From the NCBI RefSeq assembly GCF_022581195.2, contig NC_061475.1, positions 1,674,001-1,738,000 of the forward strand: a stretch of DNA of 64,000 nt. Reading direction: 5' to 3'. Below are positions 1-12,525 of the stretch, piece after piece. The notes beneath the pieces were generated by a model. It did no database searches. It was not told the origin of the DNA and saw only the letters and a program-made list of their open reading frames with translations. Made by a program: the position numbers and the translations under genes. How positions within the stretch are numbered: the stretch's first letter is position 1; each line of letters begins with the position of its first letter. The stretch comes from Helicoverpa zea. Its lineage: Eukaryota; Arthropoda; Insecta; Lepidoptera; Noctuidae.

Positions 1-260
1 TAACTTATCCTGATGTGGAAAGAAGTTCCCTAGACGGTAGGCGCTTGACCAAGTGAGACATTCAAACCTAGCGGTTTAAGCATCGGGGGATGGTTATTTA
101 TTTGCAAACATGGGTCACAAATTTAGTGGTAACAAACTTAGTTTTTTCATTAACAAGGAAATCAATCATCAATAACACATCTCAGTGTATATAACACTGA
201 GATGTGCTGACAGTTGATTTTAAAGATAGTCATGAATCTAACATGTTGTTGTTATGTTAC

Positions 261-550
261 AGCCTTTTTTATCGTCCCACTGCTGGGCACAGGCCTCCTC
301 TCACACGGAGAAGGATTGAGCATTAATCACCACGCTTGCTCAATGCGGGTTGGTGATTTCAGACTCTATAGTCCAGGTTTCCTCAAGATGTTTTCCTTCA
401 TCTTTTTTATCAGCCATTGGTGTCTAAGATTACTTAGAAAGTACATACAAACTTAGAAAAGTTGCATTGGTACTTGCCTGACCTGGAATCGAACCCTCAC
501 CCTCATACTCGAGAGGTTGGTTCTTTACACACTAGGCCACCACGACTTCC
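261..550 (-). mobile_element. tRNA-derived SINE, near full length (family A)
   Basis: Read on the minus strand, a tRNA-like head with a B-box (GGTTCGATTCC) is followed by a body that ends in GGGACGATAAAAAAGGCTG. The same body recurs at 30712-30942 and 58888-59090, with a decayed piece at 21826-22010, which shows it is a dispersed repeat. It has no coding potential. Confidence 0.8.
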
Positions 551-1140
551 TAACGAATCTAACAAATCAGACGAATCTAACATACTTTAGTAATATCCAA
601 TAATAAATAGACCTTTTTAAAGTGAAATAAATAAATCAAACTTAATGCAATATGGAAGTGAAACAATGCCTAAAGTCGAAGTTGAAGCAATTTATGATAC
701 TTATTTTAGAAGGCTTATTAATTAAGATAATTGTGATGAATTTATCCTGAGCAAATAAATAATAATGATAGCCCAAATAGTTTTATTCTATAGTAAGCAA
801 TAGTTTAGCACACAACCGGAGATTGTCCTTGGGTACATTTCTCTCGTGTAAACAGGGATAATCGTCGGTCTTGTGTCACCGTTTCATTGAAGTTGTCTCA
901 AAAGGGCTTCAGCGTGTTGGCTTCCGCCCCACGCTCGCCTTCTAAAAATCCGGAACTCTGTAATCCCGTGGTCTGGTCAAGACATACCAAAAAATTGATT
1001 GTATAAAAAACTGAAAAACACGCTTTTGGTCATGTATTGTCATCAGAACTCAGAGCGTGAAGACCGGGAAGTGGGTCACATAAGATTCCAAGATTTTTTT
1101 ACATACATAGTTATAAGTGAAGCTAACATAACGATGCCTT
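551..1140. other. Gene-free stretch with one repeat fragment
   Basis: No exon was seen. Positions about 780-980 match, in opposite orientation, the repeat at 20455-20680 (shared words include the stretch around CAGCGTGTTGGCTTCCG). The rest is AT-rich and featureless. It is probably intron of the JHEH copy whose last two exons follow. Confidence 0.5.
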
Positions 1141-1326
1141 AGAGTGAAAACCTCGTAAGTGCAAGAGATAAATTTTCAGGATAAGGATTAGTATTAGATA
1201 TTTTTTACGATTATCTTCCAAGAAATGCAATAAAGAGTGAAAACCTCGTTAGTGCAAGAGATAAATTTTCAGGATAAGGATTAGTATTCGATATTTTTTG
1301 CGATTATCTTCCAAGAAATGCAATAA
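1141..1326. repeat. Two-copy 93-bp direct tandem repeat
   Basis: The unit starting AGAGTGAAAACCTCGT at 1141 is repeated at 1234 with only a few substitutions. It lies in the intron just before the penultimate exon of the partial JHEH copy. The first unit contains a donor-like GTAAGT that is GTTAGT in the second. Confidence 0.9.
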
Positions 1327-1415
1327 AAAAATATTGAGAAAAAATGCATTTCCGAGGTTTTCATTCTAAGACGACGATAAGCGTATTAAAAAGAAAATAA
1401 TTCACATAATTCCAG

Positions 1416-2344
1416 GTGTATCGATGGCAGATTCACCAGCTGGCCTCCTGGCCTACATCTACCAACTGTTCTCAAGTGGTTCCCGAAGGAAGTTCTACTA
1501 CAGGAGTGACGGTGGCTTCGATGATCTCTACAGCCGAGACGAACTCATTGATAACCTCATGATATACTGGATCACCAACAGTTTTACCACCTCTAGTAGG
1601 ATCTACGCGGAGACCTTGAATTTGAGGAATATTAATATGGCTGTTTTTGCGTAAGTGGTTTTTTTATATGTATTATATAAATTTACTTCGTTAGAGTGAA
1701 AATATAATATGGATAAACCATTAGCAGGATCTGTCTTCCTTCTAACCGATTTATCCCAATATTTTACCTATCTTTTAATTTGCTCACCAAAGAAAAAATT
1801 ACTGACTTGTATAAAATAAAATTTTACACATAGAATATGTACACATATGTGTTAGTTCATGAACACATTATATTTAGAATATGTTAGTCGTTACTCATTC
1901 TTCATATTTTACTTCAAACATTTTATACTTCTGGCCTTTAAATTAAAAAACATCGGTCCATATAGGTACGGCGAAATTATCCGCAAACACATAGAAAACA
2001 TATTCAAAATAAACATTTCCATTTTATGGGAAGCTAGTAAAAATGCAAAATCTTTGAAACAAAATGGCGATTTAAGAAACACTTGAACTTACTTCTTCTG
2101 TTTTTGCAGAATACCCACACCAGTACCTACATGGACGATACACGCCAAGGACGAAATCTTCTACCAGTCTCCCACACTCCTGAAGTTCAAGTATCCAAAC
2201 CTGCTGAATTCCACCGTCCTCTTCACCGGAGGTCACTTCCTTGCCCTGGAGAAGCCTCAAGTCTTCGCTGATGATGTACTCCATGCCATCGCGGCGTTCA
2301 GAAGATGGCATTTTAATAGGAAACATAAGAAATATACGTTTTAG
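1416..2344 (+). CDS. Jheh: Juvenile hormone epoxide hydrolase, last two exons (partial)
   Basis: Exons 1416-1650 and 2110-2344 (TAG at 2342-2344) encode the C-terminal third of a JHEH, the membrane-bound alpha/beta-hydrolase that opens the epoxide of juvenile hormone. The first exon begins after a TTCCAG acceptor and reads GVSMADSPAGLLAYI; the second carries the family markers IPTPVPTW, the acid-bearing AKDE and GGHFLA with the catalytic His. Exon sizes (235 and 235 nt) and splice phases match exons 6 and 7 of the three complete downstream copies. Exons 1-5, with the nucleophile, are not found between 1 and 1415, so they probably lie left of the window. The tail is basic (RKHKKYTF). Whether the gene is intact cannot be judged here. 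Confidence 0.85.
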
Positions 2345-2782
2345 TTGCGATTGTTGTTATTTTTTTTGTTCCCGGTGGTTATAGGAAAATTATTTTTGGG
2401 GGATGTATTTCAATTTTAAGCGTTTTTATTTTAGTTTTAGTTTTTATGTTTATTTAAATAATTTCAGTAGTTTCATATTACAAGCCGTTCTAGTACTACA
2501 CTTTTATCGTTATGGATCCTAAAAAACTAGTTTTTCAATCAGAATTATCGTTTTTTACATCTTTTTTCACATTGGCGTTCATAATTTTTCCCTTTCCTCC
2601 TAGTCTCTGTGCTTATTCCTTAGGGATGGCTAGATAATTAAGGGAAGACTCCACCAGTGTGGGGTACACAAATTCTTCTAATCTCCTTACTCTAGCAAAC
2701 AGTAACAAATTGCGTGCGAACATATCTATAATGTCCACGGAATTGCAACCTTTATACTCGCGTCGACACGTATGTATATCTT

Positions 2783-3180
2783 TCATCATCCGCCGGGCCT
2801 TTTTCCCAACCATGTTGGGGTCGGCTGCCGGTCTAGCCGGATTCACCTGAGTACCAGTGCTTTACAAGAAGCGACTGCCTATCTGACCTCTTCAACCCAG
2901 TTACCCGGGCAACCCAATACCAAGGGGTATTGGGTTAGACTGGCTTCTGACTACCCAAAACGACTGCCAGTTACGTGTAAAGACTTACCGTCTTACCACA
3001 AAAACGTTTAAACGTCAGTTTAAGCCTTGTCTAAAAAAATGTCAAATTATGACGATGACATATGGTTCATTTTGGAGCCACAATTTTTTTAGACAGTTGT
3101 AAAATAGGCGTTAAAGTTTTTGTAGTAAGGCCACTACAGTTTAACGTGCCATCCGAAACACAGTGAATGGTGTCTAAGAT
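2783..3180 (-). mobile_element. 5S-type SINE copy split by a MITE
   Basis: The parts 2783-2985 and 3133-3180 align to the uninterrupted copy at 48868-49075 (for example, TTTAACGTGCCATCCGAAAC occurs in both). The MITE at 2989-3132 sits between them. The family is the one whose head at 50825 resembles 5S rRNA. Confidence 0.7.
2989..3132. mobile_element. Short MITE (family M1), nested in a SINE
   Basis: About 144 bp bounded by imperfect inverted ends (GTCTTACCACAAAAAC and its inverse GTTTTTGTAGTAAGGC). Closely similar copies lie at 12382-12525 and 55697-55841. It interrupts a SINE, so it is the younger insertion. Confidence 0.75.
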
Positions 3181-3189
3181 ATGTACACC

Positions 3190-4110
3190 TTTATGTTCGC
3201 GAAAAAATGTGCGTGAACAATAAGCTGTAGGTATATACATATTCATAAGATGTTTTATGTAATATCTCAAGGTTTTTATCACCAGCTGTCTCATTAGAAA
3301 CAAAATAAATATTGAAATTAAGTCATTTTCCTAAAAAACAGAACTGTTTTACATTTCAAGTCACTAAAACACATGTGCAAATACCTATTTCATGAAAAAA
3401 AACCTGTGTATGTATTTTCGGGGTTCAGCAATAACCAAATGACTCTTCAGCTTTACTGAAATCCAAAAGGGAGTTGCTGACTAAATCTCCTTCATGTTTT
3501 GGCTATGAATTAATTACTTTAACCTGTTAAAAAGCCTGATATTTAATTGACATCCGTAAAAATCAAAGTCGCTTTTTCTGTCCCTGAGTCCCGTTGTCCC
3601 TTTGTACGCTTAAATCTTCAAAACTACGCAACCGATTTTCATGCGTTTTTTTAGTGATTATAGAGGAAGGTTTTAAATGTTTAATAACATACATTGGGGA
3701 AATACTGTTATCCCATGCGAAGCCGGGGCGGGTCAGTAGTATAACATATAATATGAAAAAGATCTCATATCGGCCTTGCTATCTATGTTAAGATCGGCTA
3801 TTGGTTTCTAGAAATGTAGACTATTCTAGATGCAAAATAGTCTTTCTCTTAGCAGCTGAGTGGCTAAGTATCAAGGAACGAATTTCTCTGAAATTGTAGA
3901 TAAAAATTAACAGAACACAAATATAAATATATTATTTATTTAACTTTAATATGCAATTGTATCTTATTACCAAACAATTAAGATAAAAGGAAACAATGAA
4001 ATTAGTATTCCATTACATATATTTTGGGTCTAAAAGCACTTGTGTAATTATTATAATAATTACTTAACGAATTAAACAATTAAATTCAGAATAAATTAAG
4101 CAGATAAAAA
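3190..4110. other. Intergenic stretch upstream of the first complete JHEH
   Basis: AT-rich and without exons. Positions about 3555-3765 resemble the dispersed repeat ending in GAAGCCGGGGCGGG, related to those at 42215-42400 and 57575-57765. Nothing else was recognised. Confidence 0.5.
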
Positions 4111-4113
4111 AAA

Positions 4114-4145
4114 ATATATAAGCGGAAATAAAATTAATTAGGGCA
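4114..4145 (+). promoter_or_regulatory. Candidate TATA promoter of the JHEH gene at 4161
   Basis: ATATATAAG at 4114-4122 lies about 40 bp upstream of the ATG, placing a start site near 4145. No strong splice acceptor directly precedes this ATG, unlike the other two complete copies. The call rests on spacing and motif only. Confidence 0.4.
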
Positions 4146-4160
4146 CATTTCAAGATCGAC

Positions 4161-7100
4161 ATGATGGCGTCTTTTCAAAAAGTATTCGCAATGTTTGTTA
4201 TAATTTCTGGATCCTGTCATGCAGAAAATTTGGTTAGTTACGATGAATGGTGGGGTCCTGAAGGATCCAGTACCGAAAATGATACCTGCATCAGACCTTT
4301 TACCATACAATTTGATGAAGATGTGAGTATGTCAAGTATAAGTACCTATTTACGTTATTAGTTAACTGGTTTCAGCCACTGGTTTTACCCTCGTCCATCA
4401 CAGACTACTCCGTGCGCCCTCATAAAAACTATATGTATAGATAACCTGTTCCTTCTTCTATAATTGGGCTATTTAACACTGAAATAATATTGAAATCGGT
4501 TCAATAGTTTTTAATATTAGCGCTTTCAAACAAACTCTTACGGCCAGTTTCTTCATCAAAAGTTAAAGTAATGTCTAAAGTAAAAGTAACGGTCAAATTC
4601 GTTTTTTCAAGGCTAAAGTGACAGCAAAACTAATAGAAAAATTTAATTTAACCGTTACTTTTACTTTAGACATTACTTTAGCCATAACTTTAACTTTAAC
4701 TTTTGATGAAGAAACTGGCCGTTAAACTTTATAATATTAAGTTCAGTTTTATCCATTGTTATTTTCATGTGCACACAAATTGTAGTTCTTTGCTTTACAA
4801 TACAATAAACATGTCATGAAACCCTTTTTATACATTTTCGCAGATTATAACCGATCTAAAGTACCGTCTCAACCACCACCGCAACTTCACATCGCCACTG
4901 AACAACTCAGCTTTCACATACGGCTTCAATTCAGAAGCCTTGCAAAGCTGGCTGACCTACTGGTCTGATACCTACAACTTCACTGAACGGGAGACATACC
5001 TCAACCAGTTCCCGCAGTACAAGACTAATGTTCAAGGATTGGATATACATTTCATTAGGGTCACACCGGAGGTAAGGAATGTCATTAACAACTAGGGGTT
5101 TTTGTAACCTAACCTTCCCTAAAAAGCAGGTTAACAAGTGGTGATAACCGCCTGAGAATTTGTGCAGTAATTTTTTGAGTTAATCAAGACCATACAAAAA
5201 GACCCGGTGAGCCACACTGGTGTTGTATTCTGGTAGTTGATGGCGTTTTAGCACATTCTGTCTGTTGCATTTAATACAGTTGCTATCAAGGCAAGGGCTT
5301 GTTAGGTGGATAAAAATGCAAGGCTGCATCCGGACAATCATTATCAGCCATAAATCCAAGACGAATATTTCATTTTGTATTTTACACTCACATAGTGAAA
5401 GGCTTATCTCAAAGTGGAAGAATTTCGCAATACTTACCGATTTTGTATGTCTTACCATTTACTCAGAGACGCCGGAAAAATCTCAGTTAGTCTCACTTAA
5501 CAAAAAACCAAAACAAGACAATACATTTTTGAGTTATTACAGGTACCTTCTGGAGTAGAAGTGGTTCCACTCCTGCTTCTTCACGGTTGGCCAGGGTCTG
5601 TTCGAGAGTTCTTCAAGGCTATACCTCTTCTGACTGCTGTGGCCGATGACAGAGACTTTGCAGTGGAAGTCATTGCTCCAAGTCTGCCTGGATTTGGGTT
5701 CTCTGATGTAAGACTTTAATATAGTTTTATTTCTACGATGTTAGGTATATCCCGTGGCTATAGCTAGAAGGCTTTATAAAATGTCAGGAAAAATATGTAG
5801 CGACAAATCCGTGAGACAATAAATCGAGGCTCGGATACAGAATGTTGTACTACTCGATTTATTGTCTCCCGAAATTAACCCTAAATATTTTTTCCTAACA
5901 TTTTATGTCATAGATTTCCGCATAGTAACGCCTGATTCCATAATTTATTTAGAAAGCTTTATCTTCATCATCATATCATACAATTGCCGTCCACTGCTGG
6001 ACGTAGGCCACCCATGTATAGGAGGTTTGCATATTGGAAATTATTACATCATCTGATAGTGTTTTAATTTAATCTAATATTAATTTGTATTTCCTGAAAA
6101 ATGACTATTCTATTGTGTAATTTGTATCTTGCAACCCTTGCAACAATTTATTGACTTTAATAAGGTACTATTTTTTTTCTAAATCTGGCTATCGTACTTT
6201 TTCGTCGTAGGCAGCAACGCGTCCAGGCTTGGGTTCGTCAGAAATGGCAGTGATCCTCAGGAACTTCATGTTCAGACTCGGCTACTCCAAGTTCTACGTA
6301 CAAGGAGGAGACTGGGGCGCCTACATCGCGACTGACATGTGCACACTATTCCCACAGGTAATATTAGCAGGATTTTAAGTGTCCCACTGTTGGGTGGATA
6401 CAGGCCTCTTTTCATATGGAGAAGAGTGTAGCGTTAATGACCATGACAATTTGATAATTAAAATTGCAAAACTTTTACTACTTCTCTTGAAATCTGTAGA
6501 AAAAAAATCTTACAGTCAAAATACTCAGTACTTTATTGCATTATATAATGTAGTTATACAACAGTTATGCTTTAAAATATGGAAAGAATTATGAACCCTG
6601 TCGGGCACAGCAAAAGACAGTTTTTTTCAAAGGTTTATTCTCATCCTACCTACTATATTGAAATAGAAATAGTCTCGGCATGTAAAAGCTTGATACTAGA
6701 TTGTTGTAATAAACCTCAGAGCACATGCAAGGAGTAGCTATTAACCTTACTCATATTCTCACCTGCTTCATCTTTGTTTAGTTTAATGTCTACTAGTAGT
6801 CACTTCTAACTTATTCCTCCCTATCGCATTTCTCTATCGCTCTAAGGTTTGCTGTCAGAGAACCCAACTCTGGGTTAAGCTCGCCTTTGTACATACCTTC
6901 TTTGTATTGTGTGTGTATTAAAATAATTTTGTGTACAATAAATGAATAATAATTCTCATGTCTCCAGGAGGTGATCGGCTTTCACACAAACCTAGCCCTG
7001 TCTCTATCTCCTGTGTCGTTAGGAGTTTGGGCCCTCGGTTCTCTATTACCCTCAGCCGTAGTGGACTCATCAGTCCAGGACAGAATGTACCCACTTCTGA

Positions 7101-8572
7101 ACATCGTGGAGGGACTGTTGAGGGAGCTTGGGTACTTGCATCTGCAGACTACCAAGCCTGATACTGTTGGTATGTATTTCTATTTTTTTTGTTGATTTTC
7201 ATTGCATTTTCGTCGTAGCCTTTTTGCAAAGGAGTCGTCTTAAGAGTAGAACTAAATGTGAGTGATGTGCTATTTGTTGACTTTAATTGAATTAAAAAAG
7301 AGGATATTTGTCAACCGTCGGTATGACTTATATCCGGCTACCACGTCTGCAGAATAACAATGTTAAATATAGCAAGCAGCCTATGTGTATACAGGGAATC
7401 ATCTATCAAGATAACATAACCAAATCGGACCAGCTATTTTTGCGTGAAAGAATATCAAAAATACATCGATACATTCTCTAAATTCACATTTATATTATTA
7501 GTAGGATAGGCATTTAACAAAATCAAAATCAAAAGTCATTTATTCAAACTTGGCTGCAAAACAGCACTTTTCGAACGTCAAAAAAAAAAAAATTACAAAA
7601 GACAGCCCCCAAAACGCCCACCCTTCACCACTTCCTATGTGTTTTTGCTGGGAAGAAGAAGTGGCTCCCCAGCAACACATGTCTGTCTGTTCGGTTAGAA
7701 GAACCTTAAACATTGTTTAAGGTTCTTCTACTTCTTCTTCTACATTAAGTAACATTATTGCGATTGTCACAGGTATCGCAATGTCAGACTCCCCAGCCGG
7801 ACTCCTGGCCTATATTCTCCAACTATTCTCCATGGCCACGACTAGAGAAAACAACAACAAAGCCGACGGTGGCCTGACGGACACCTTCTCCCGCGAGGAG
7901 TTGCTGGACAACCTCATGATATACTGGATGACCAACAGTTTCACCACATCGGCAAGATTGTACTCCGAAACTTTCAATATAAGGAATGTTAAGATGGGGA
8001 TTTATGCGTAAGTTTTGACTTTACCTGGGTCCCTTAATAACTGCATCTGGATAAAAAGCAGCCTATAAGCTATATTACAGCCAATTTTTTGCGTAAAGAA
8101 GTAACGAATAATCTCACAAACCTTTGGCTTTATTTTGTTAGGGTGATAATAGAATGATTTTATTTTGATGTTGTTTCTCAATCGATCTCTTAAATTAATT
8201 AAACTATGTTAGATGGTAGATTTCCAGGAGGAATAAATAGAGAGTAATTAATAGTATATAAGTTGTTAATTAATTAAATAGGAAACAAGTAAAACCTATT
8301 GATTTCTCTTTAAACTTGCTAAATACATAATCTTTTTCAGAATGCCGACATCAGTACCAATGTGGTCCGTTCACGCTAAAAATGAGTTGGTCTACCAATC
8401 ACCGACGGTCTTGAAATTCAAGTTCACCAATCACGTTCACGCAACCATTCTGGATGAGTTTGGACATTTTCTGGCACTTCAAGCCCCGGGGGTGTTTGCT
8501 GAAGATGTACTGAAAGCAATTACGGCTTTCAGGAACTGTAGCGTTAATAATATTTGTGTTCATGCGAGCTGA
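4161..8572 (+). CDS. Jheh: Juvenile hormone epoxide hydrolase, divergent copy (456 aa)
   Basis: Seven exons: 4161-4322, 4844-5071, 5543-5707, 6211-6357, 6968-7169, 7773-8007, 8341-8572. They join in frame to 456 residues. JHEH hydrates juvenile hormone to its diol at the ER membrane. Visible parts are WWGP near residue 31, the oxyanion motif HGWP (His144), the nucleophile Asp219 in GGDWG, Tyr290, the acid Glu395 in AKNE and the catalytic His422. Two oddities stand out. The N-terminus (MMASFQKVFAMFVIISGSCHAE) looks like a cleavable signal peptide rather than a long anchor, and the usual GGHF is FGHF. The C-terminus (NICVHAS) is also unlike its neighbours. It could be a JHEH-like enzyme with another substrate or location. 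Introns hold a MITE (4541-4721), a decayed SINE piece near 6376 and a LINE tail (7520-7690). Confidence 0.9.
4541..4721. mobile_element. 181-bp MITE in JHEH intron 1 (Harbinger-like)
   Basis: Terminal inverted repeats of about 29 bp start CGGCCAGTTTCTTCATC and end with the inverse. The flanks on both sides are TTA, consistent with the 3-bp target duplication of PIF/Harbinger elements. No ORF. Confidence 0.75.
7520..7690 (+). repeat. LINE 3'-tail-like repeat in JHEH intron 5
   Basis: The sequence containing GACAGCCCCCAAAACGCCCA also occurs at 32545-32690 in an intron of another JHEH copy, in the same orientation but in a different intron. These are therefore independent insertions of one family, not an inherited intron feature. 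Confidence 0.6.
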
Positions 8573-8769
8573 GAAAATTGTAGCAGTTTTTTATTGTAAT
8601 TTATTTTTACTTGTTTAAATATTTTTAAAACTTTTTAATTTTTTTGTAATGTATTTATTTGATTAAATACCTCACAGAATTTACATAAGTTATTTTTTAT
8701 TTAGCAGAGCGTTATTCATTAAGGGTAATCATCCCACTTTTTTTTTCTATTTTTTTGTCAGGGGGGAAA

Positions 8770-9480
8770 ATCCTCATGGACTGTACTCCACCTGGGGTAG
8801 GTGGAGGGGTGTGCCGGACTCTTGCCGGCTAAAACCCTACCTGGTGTTGCCTCCAATTACCTGTTGTCGAGGGCACGGGTAACACCAAAGCATTCTTATG
8901 CATCCCCGGCAGGTATTGGCCCGCCTTCGAACATCTGGCGGGAAAATACCTGTCGGGGATGCTCCACTAAGAGAGGCGCGCGCAACACAACGCCACCGTC
9001 TCGAGGCCTGTTTCTGCTCGGACGACAGGCGCCCCTAGTCTGTCGCCCCGCCCTATGGTGGCCGGAGATCAGCCACCCTGCGACGCCCCCTACGTCTGCT
9101 GCGGGCGCAGAGAGAGGTAGCAGATTCTCTCTCCCTTTCCGCCGCCTCCTTTAAAACCATCACATCCTCGCAAAAGGAGGCGACGGCATTCCACTCCGGC
9201 CGGCAGCGTAAGATTTCCCGCAGCATCCACTACCGCAGTTAAATCACGGCGCTGCGTTGCCCATGCTGGGCACTCCGCCAACGTATGCTGCGCCGAGTCT
9301 TCGTTGCCGGTGCCACAATGGTGGCATTCGGGCGTGGGCTCCCGGCCTATGTGACACAGGAACTTTCCGAAACACCCATGTCCGGTGAGAACCTGTGTCA
9401 GCCGGAAGCTGAGGGCGCCGTGGCTTCTCTCCAGCCACTCCTTCATTACGGGCCTTATCGCCGCGATAACGTCCTACTGT
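8770..9480 (-). mobile_element. R1-like LINE, 3' fragment of ORF2
   Basis: The minus strand from 9446 to 9090 encodes a typical R1-clade ORF2 C-terminus: LTQVLTGHGCFGKFL, then a CHHC-type zinc knuckle (ECHHCGTGNEDSAQHTLAEC). The reverse transcriptase core is absent. The GC-rich remainder to 8770 is the 3' end; part of it recurs at 11815-12125. Confidence 0.8.
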
Positions 9481-11800
9481 ACTGACCAATAACAAAACTA
9501 GTTATTTATTTTTTTATGTCTTAAATAAATTTTTAAAACTAATAGTTTTAAAAATATATTTAAGAAAAATATCAAATAGTACAAAAAAATTGAATTTAAA
9601 ATCAGAAAACTTTAATAAACAATATGTAACAGCAAACACGTACTGAGACAAATGGTTGCCGCGTAAAAGCGTCAGGCGCTTAAATTTAACACCAAATGAC
9701 AAATTGTCATTTTCAAAAACTGTATAAATAAGGGAACCTATTGCGCAAATACTTATGCAATGGTATACAAATGTAAATAGTTATCTTATTTTATACCTTT
9801 TTTTTAACGACGTCAAAAATTATCAAATGACCCCTCCCGCTGTGATCTTATTTTATACCTCATTTAGTCTTAAATCGATTAATGATAAACAAATATCCTA
9901 TAAGAAATGTCATTATTTAAGCATGATAGAAACAAAAGCCTACGGATTACATTAACTAACTACATGGTAGCTATTAATTTCATAGCCAAAAAATCAAAAT
10001 TCATATAAAAAATTCACACACTGATTTTCTTCCCACTTTATCCAATGAATATTAAAATATTCAGATGCACCAAAAATCATTGTTATCAAAACAATTCACC
10101 CCAATAGATTCACCCCTATATTTGTTAGTATAAGCCAATAATCCGTCATAAACTGTTGAGACTAGACACGCGACTCGACGCCGCTCGCGTATGATCTATA
10201 ATTAATTTCATATCATTCAATTTAATCTGGATTATAAGAAGTGGTGGGTGTTTATCTGTTTCCCGCGGTTTTGCCCACGTTTTGGGGAGATGAACTGTGC
10301 TATTTTTTGGCTTTTTTCATCGATATAATGAATTTTTTACTGTTTATTTTGTTTAGAATCTACTTCATATAAAAACGGCCACTTAGAAAAGGGATGTTGT
10401 AAAACCAATCGTTTTTTTTTTTCTTAATAAGCACCATCCTTTAACTACAGAATTTAAATATAATTAACATTTGAAATGGACCACTCAAGCAACAATTTTT
10501 CGACCTACGTTAAAGAAAAACTACCATACACAAAATAGTAGAAAATACGTTTCTAAGTCTGGCAATACAAACCGGTATCGTGTTGCCGGCTCACGGCTGA
10601 TAAACATAACATTAGTTATTAGTGCCCAGAGCTCACTTTCATCGTGTTTGAGCCGCACATCTTTTATACAGCTACTTGTAAGTACTAAAATATTTATTTA
10701 ACACTCTAAAACTGCATTAATTAAGGTTGCAAATACATTGATACAGTTTTTGTCTACTTATTTCTGTGTTGATCTAGTGTTGTGTAGTTTCGACCGCGTT
10801 GTCAATGCATAATTCATAATTTACTAGTCATGATTTGATAATAATGTCATCTACAGGTACCTCTTCTATTCATACAGCTACCTATGTTATGTATATTTAC
10901 GTAAGTGAACGACAGAGGAGATTTACCTCCAAAGTTATAATGCAGTGGTCTAAGATTTACCGTAATTCATACTTATACTTACTTTTACTTTATAACGGTG
11001 TTTTTTTGTTCGTATCATTTCCACCGGTAGACTAACAGAAGTCAAGTTCAAGGTTTTTTAAGTAGTTGTCAAGCGTGCACTCAAAAGTCCACCCATCTAT
11101 TTTCTCAGAGAGTTTCATAACAATCGGCTTAGTTGTTCTGACAAGAGCCGACAGATAGGCAAATATAGGTAGTTAACAACTTTCGTAAAAAAAACTCAGA
11201 ACAAAAAACAATAAGCCGACTCCAACGTAGTTGGGAAAAGGCTCGGGAGATGATGATCATTTTGCCTACTTATACAACTTACCTTTTTATGCTACTTTAG
11301 CGCTTCCAAATACAGAACAAAAATCTCTGCGCAGGTATCGTAGAGAACAAAGTCTAAAGTTCACTTTACGTCTATTATCTTAAAGAGTTGAATAATAATT
11401 ATGTTAACCGCACCTAGTAGTTATTCTAGAGGTTTACATCTTACAAACAAGACAATATTTAAGTATCTCTACTATTTACTTCTAAAGATAATTATCATTA
11501 CATGTATTTATGACTGTAGTTATCAAATTATATCAACTGTTATGAAACTCTTATCGGATTAAGTAAAAAATCTTGTGTTTGAAAACGGCCTTTACAGACT
11601 TATGAAAAGTCAGATACCTAGTTGTACGGTTTCAAAAAGTGAGTCTCATAGAGAAGAGTAGGCAAGAAACTCCATAGATACCCGGCTTACTTTAAATGAT
11701 ATTGTCACAAAAACCCCGGAAAAGGTAAAGTATCAAGTGGGAGACCTGCCCACACTGCGTCTTCCGAAATGTATGAATCATATAATATGCCTTAGTATTC
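9481..11800. other. Intergenic stretch upstream of the second complete JHEH
   Basis: AT-rich and without recognisable exons. A TATAAAA at about 10367 and a donor-like GTAAGT at about 10678 could belong to an untranslated leader exon of the gene at 14114, whose ATG exon follows an acceptor, but nothing ties them together. Weak repeat traces lie at 11090-11250. Confidence 0.4.
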
Positions 11801-11814
11801 AATGGTTATGCTAT

Positions 11815-12125
11815 TCGGCAATATCGAGTAGGTACTCCGAGAGCTTCCATTTTTGTATGGGAAATCTTCAAATGATCCCGCTGTGGGTTCAGTGTGAGAG
11901 AGTGTCAGACTCTTACTGACTAAAACCCACCATGTTCCTTCTTAAACCCTTCAAGTACCAGGGCCGCGGTAACTCTTTCGAACAATCCCGCAGCCCCGGC
12001 GAGCGTCACCCCCAAGGGGCCCAATTTTGATTTTGATTAAGACTCTTTGAGGAGCGCGTAGACCTACGTGCGCTAACCAGACGGGCCCCGAGAGGTCCCA
12101 CAATATTATCTAGCGGGAAGTAGTT
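11815..12125. repeat. R1-like LINE 3'-end fragment
   Basis: Shares phrases with the R1-like tail at 8770-8900 (a run of GTGTCAGACTCTTACTGACTAAAACCC type). It is GC-rich compared with its surroundings and non-coding. Confidence 0.5.
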
Positions 12126-12381
12126 CGGTATGTCTAAAAATAGTTTCAATGATTGTGTTTGTGTCCAGACAAACTGGTCACTATTTTATTTTTACTTGTT
12201 AAGTGTATCTTCAACATCAGAAGTCTCCCATTTGTCACAATCCGCTTTAACGCAGTGACTGAACCCCTTAACGCAGAACTAAAATTCACATTTTAAATGT
12301 TATGTAACATAATAATTGTGTCTACTTAAAAGCCAGATAATCCAACAACTAGTTTTACTTACCTGGTAACTAGATTCTAAT

Positions 12382-12525
12382 GGCCTTACTACAAAAACTT
12401 TAAACCCTGTTTTACACTTGTCTAATAAAATTGTGGCTGCAAAATGAACCATATGCCAACGTCATAATTTGTCATTTATTTAGACAAGGCATAAACTGAC
12501 GTTTAAAAGTTTTTGTGGTAAGACG
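12382..12525. mobile_element. MITE family M1, second copy
   Basis: Inverted relative to the copies at 2989 and 55697, bounded by GGCCTTACTACAAAAAC and GTTTTTGTGGTAAGAC. It is followed directly by GTCTGATAGGCAGTCGCTC, part of the 5S-type SINE, so this copy may also sit inside that SINE family. Confidence 0.75.

Noticed and set aside
5265..5558. 97-codon open frame inside the first complete JHEH gene
   Set aside because: It lies in intron 2 of a well-supported gene and has no domain.
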